Shown here piece by piece: positions 63,514-64,000 of a DNA stretch of 64,000 nucleotides. Each line of letters begins with the position of its first letter. Positions within the stretch are counted from its first letter, which is position 1. A model generated the notes under the pieces. The model was not told the DNA's origin. It saw only the letters and a list, made by a program, of their open reading frames with translations, and did not search any database. The translations under genes and the position numbers were made by a program. The DNA is from Clostridium gasigenes (GTDB lineage Bacteria > Bacillota > Clostridia > Clostridiales > Clostridiaceae): the NCBI RefSeq assembly GCF_900104115.1, contig NZ_FNJM01000001.1:453374-517373 (forward strand). The letters are read 5' to 3'.

Positions 63514-64000
63514 ATGACACAAAAAATTAAAAAAATAGCCTTATTAACAGGTGGTGGTGACTGTCCAGGACTAAACGCAGTAATTAGAGCAATAACAAAA
63601 ACAGCAATAGTAAATTATGGCATGGAAGTTATTGGTTATAAATTTGGTTATAGAGGATTATATAATAATGATTATGTTTCTCTAACTCTTGATAGCGTAT
63701 CTGGAATACTTCATAGAGGTGGAACTATTTTATATAGTTCAAATAAAGATAATTTATTTGATTATCAAGTAGAAGAAAATGGAGTTAAGATTAAGAAAAA
63801 TGTATCGGATATAGCAGTTGAAAATATGAAAAAAGAAGGCGTTGATGTTTTAATTGTCATAGGCGGAGATGGAACCTTAACTTCGGCTAGAGATTTTGCG
63901 CGAATGGGCGTTAAAGTTATAGGGGTCCCTAAAACAATTGATAATGATTTAGCTTCAACAGATGTAACATTTGGATTTAACACAGCAATTGATGTTGCAA
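63514..64000 (+). CDS. 6-phosphofructokinase, N-terminal part (cut by window end)
   Basis: Phosphorylates fructose 6-phosphate in glycolysis; the first 162 codons are present. The nucleotide loop LLTGGGDCPGLNAVIRAI, the metal/phosphoryl motif GGDGTLTSA and the catalytic PKTIDND are visible. GGDGT (Gly at the position called 104) points to ATP, whereas PKTIDND (Lys at 124) is found in pyrophosphate-type and mixed group III enzymes; ATP-dependent group III PFK, as in Streptomyces, has this same combination. So this is probably not the housekeeping PfkA, whose motif is GTIDND. GGGGGA lies 7 bases before the ATG. Confidence 0.88.
   Translation, partial: MTQKIKKIALLTGGGDCPGLNAVIRAITKTAIVNYGMEVIGYKFGYRGLYNNDYVSLTLDSVSGILHRGGTILYSSNKDNLFDYQVEENGVKIKKNVSDIAVENMKKEGVDVLIVIGGDGTLTSARDFARMGVKVIGVPKTIDNDLASTDVTFGFNTAIDVA

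Overview
The window is chromosomal DNA from a very AT-rich, low-GC Gram-positive anaerobe, most likely Clostridium sensu stricto. Pointers are the codon use, the strong AGGAGG-type ribosome binding sites, a c-di-GMP-I riboswitch, a YibE/F protein, TipAS and MurT/GatD genes, and many short clostridial-type sensor and chemotaxis proteins. No rRNA, tRNA, prophage, insertion sequence or CRISPR array was seen. It begins inside the 3' end of polA and ends inside a phosphofructokinase gene.

Layout. 1-5.5 kb: polA end, coaE, a lytic transglycosylase, then (minus) a PrmA-like methyltransferase and a flavin reductase, then a chemoreceptor. 5.5-10.2 kb: cell-wall genes (D,D-carboxypeptidase, polysaccharide deacetylase, and the lipid II amidation pair murT-gatD). 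10.4-13.8 kb: a lipase-like hydrolase, a small protein, an acetyltransferase and a Ktr/Trk potassium channel subunit. 14.1-17.6 kb: a heterodimeric ABC exporter. 17.7-18.4 kb: remains of an AAA-ATPase/nuclease-like gene. 18.6-21.2 kb: L-lactate dehydrogenase, an RMD1/DUF155 protein and ferritin. 21.6-27.6 kb: a 1575-residue sortase-anchored PHP-domain surface protein and a YibE/F protein. 27.7-32.1 kb: a CitA/DcuS-type two-component system next to a secreted FAD reductase lipoprotein and an FMN-binding lipoprotein. 32.2-34.3 kb: a c-di-GMP riboswitch in front of a diguanylate cyclase. 34.3-38.4 kb: flavodoxin, RNA methylase, DedA, an autoregulated MerR-TipAS regulator and RluF. 38.6-42.6 kb: a 36-codon leader ORF, an attenuator-like tandem hairpin region and a second heterodimeric ABC exporter, arranged like bmrBCD. 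42.7-49.4 kb: another 36-codon ORF, glucose PTS EIICBA and two tandem orphan histidine kinases. 49.6-54.9 kb: TspO, topoisomerase III, a DEAD-box helicase and LrgAB/CidAB. 55.2-58.0 kb: a NitT/TauT-type ABC importer. 58.1-64 kb: two membrane TPR proteins, an unknown secreted protein, UppP and the start of pfk.

Themes. Cell-wall and lipid-carrier functions recur: transglycosylase, carboxypeptidase, deacetylase, MurT/GatD, LrgAB and UppP. Regulation is visible in the DNA: a riboswitch feeding back on a cyclase without a canonical I-site, a MerR promoter with a 19-bp spacer, large dyads before the FAD reductase and before the riboswitch, and the probable antibiotic-type attenuator before the second ABC pair. 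A family of short palindromic intergenic repeats (at least 16 full or partial copies) recurs through the window, often touching gene ends. It is the most unusual genome-scale feature seen here.
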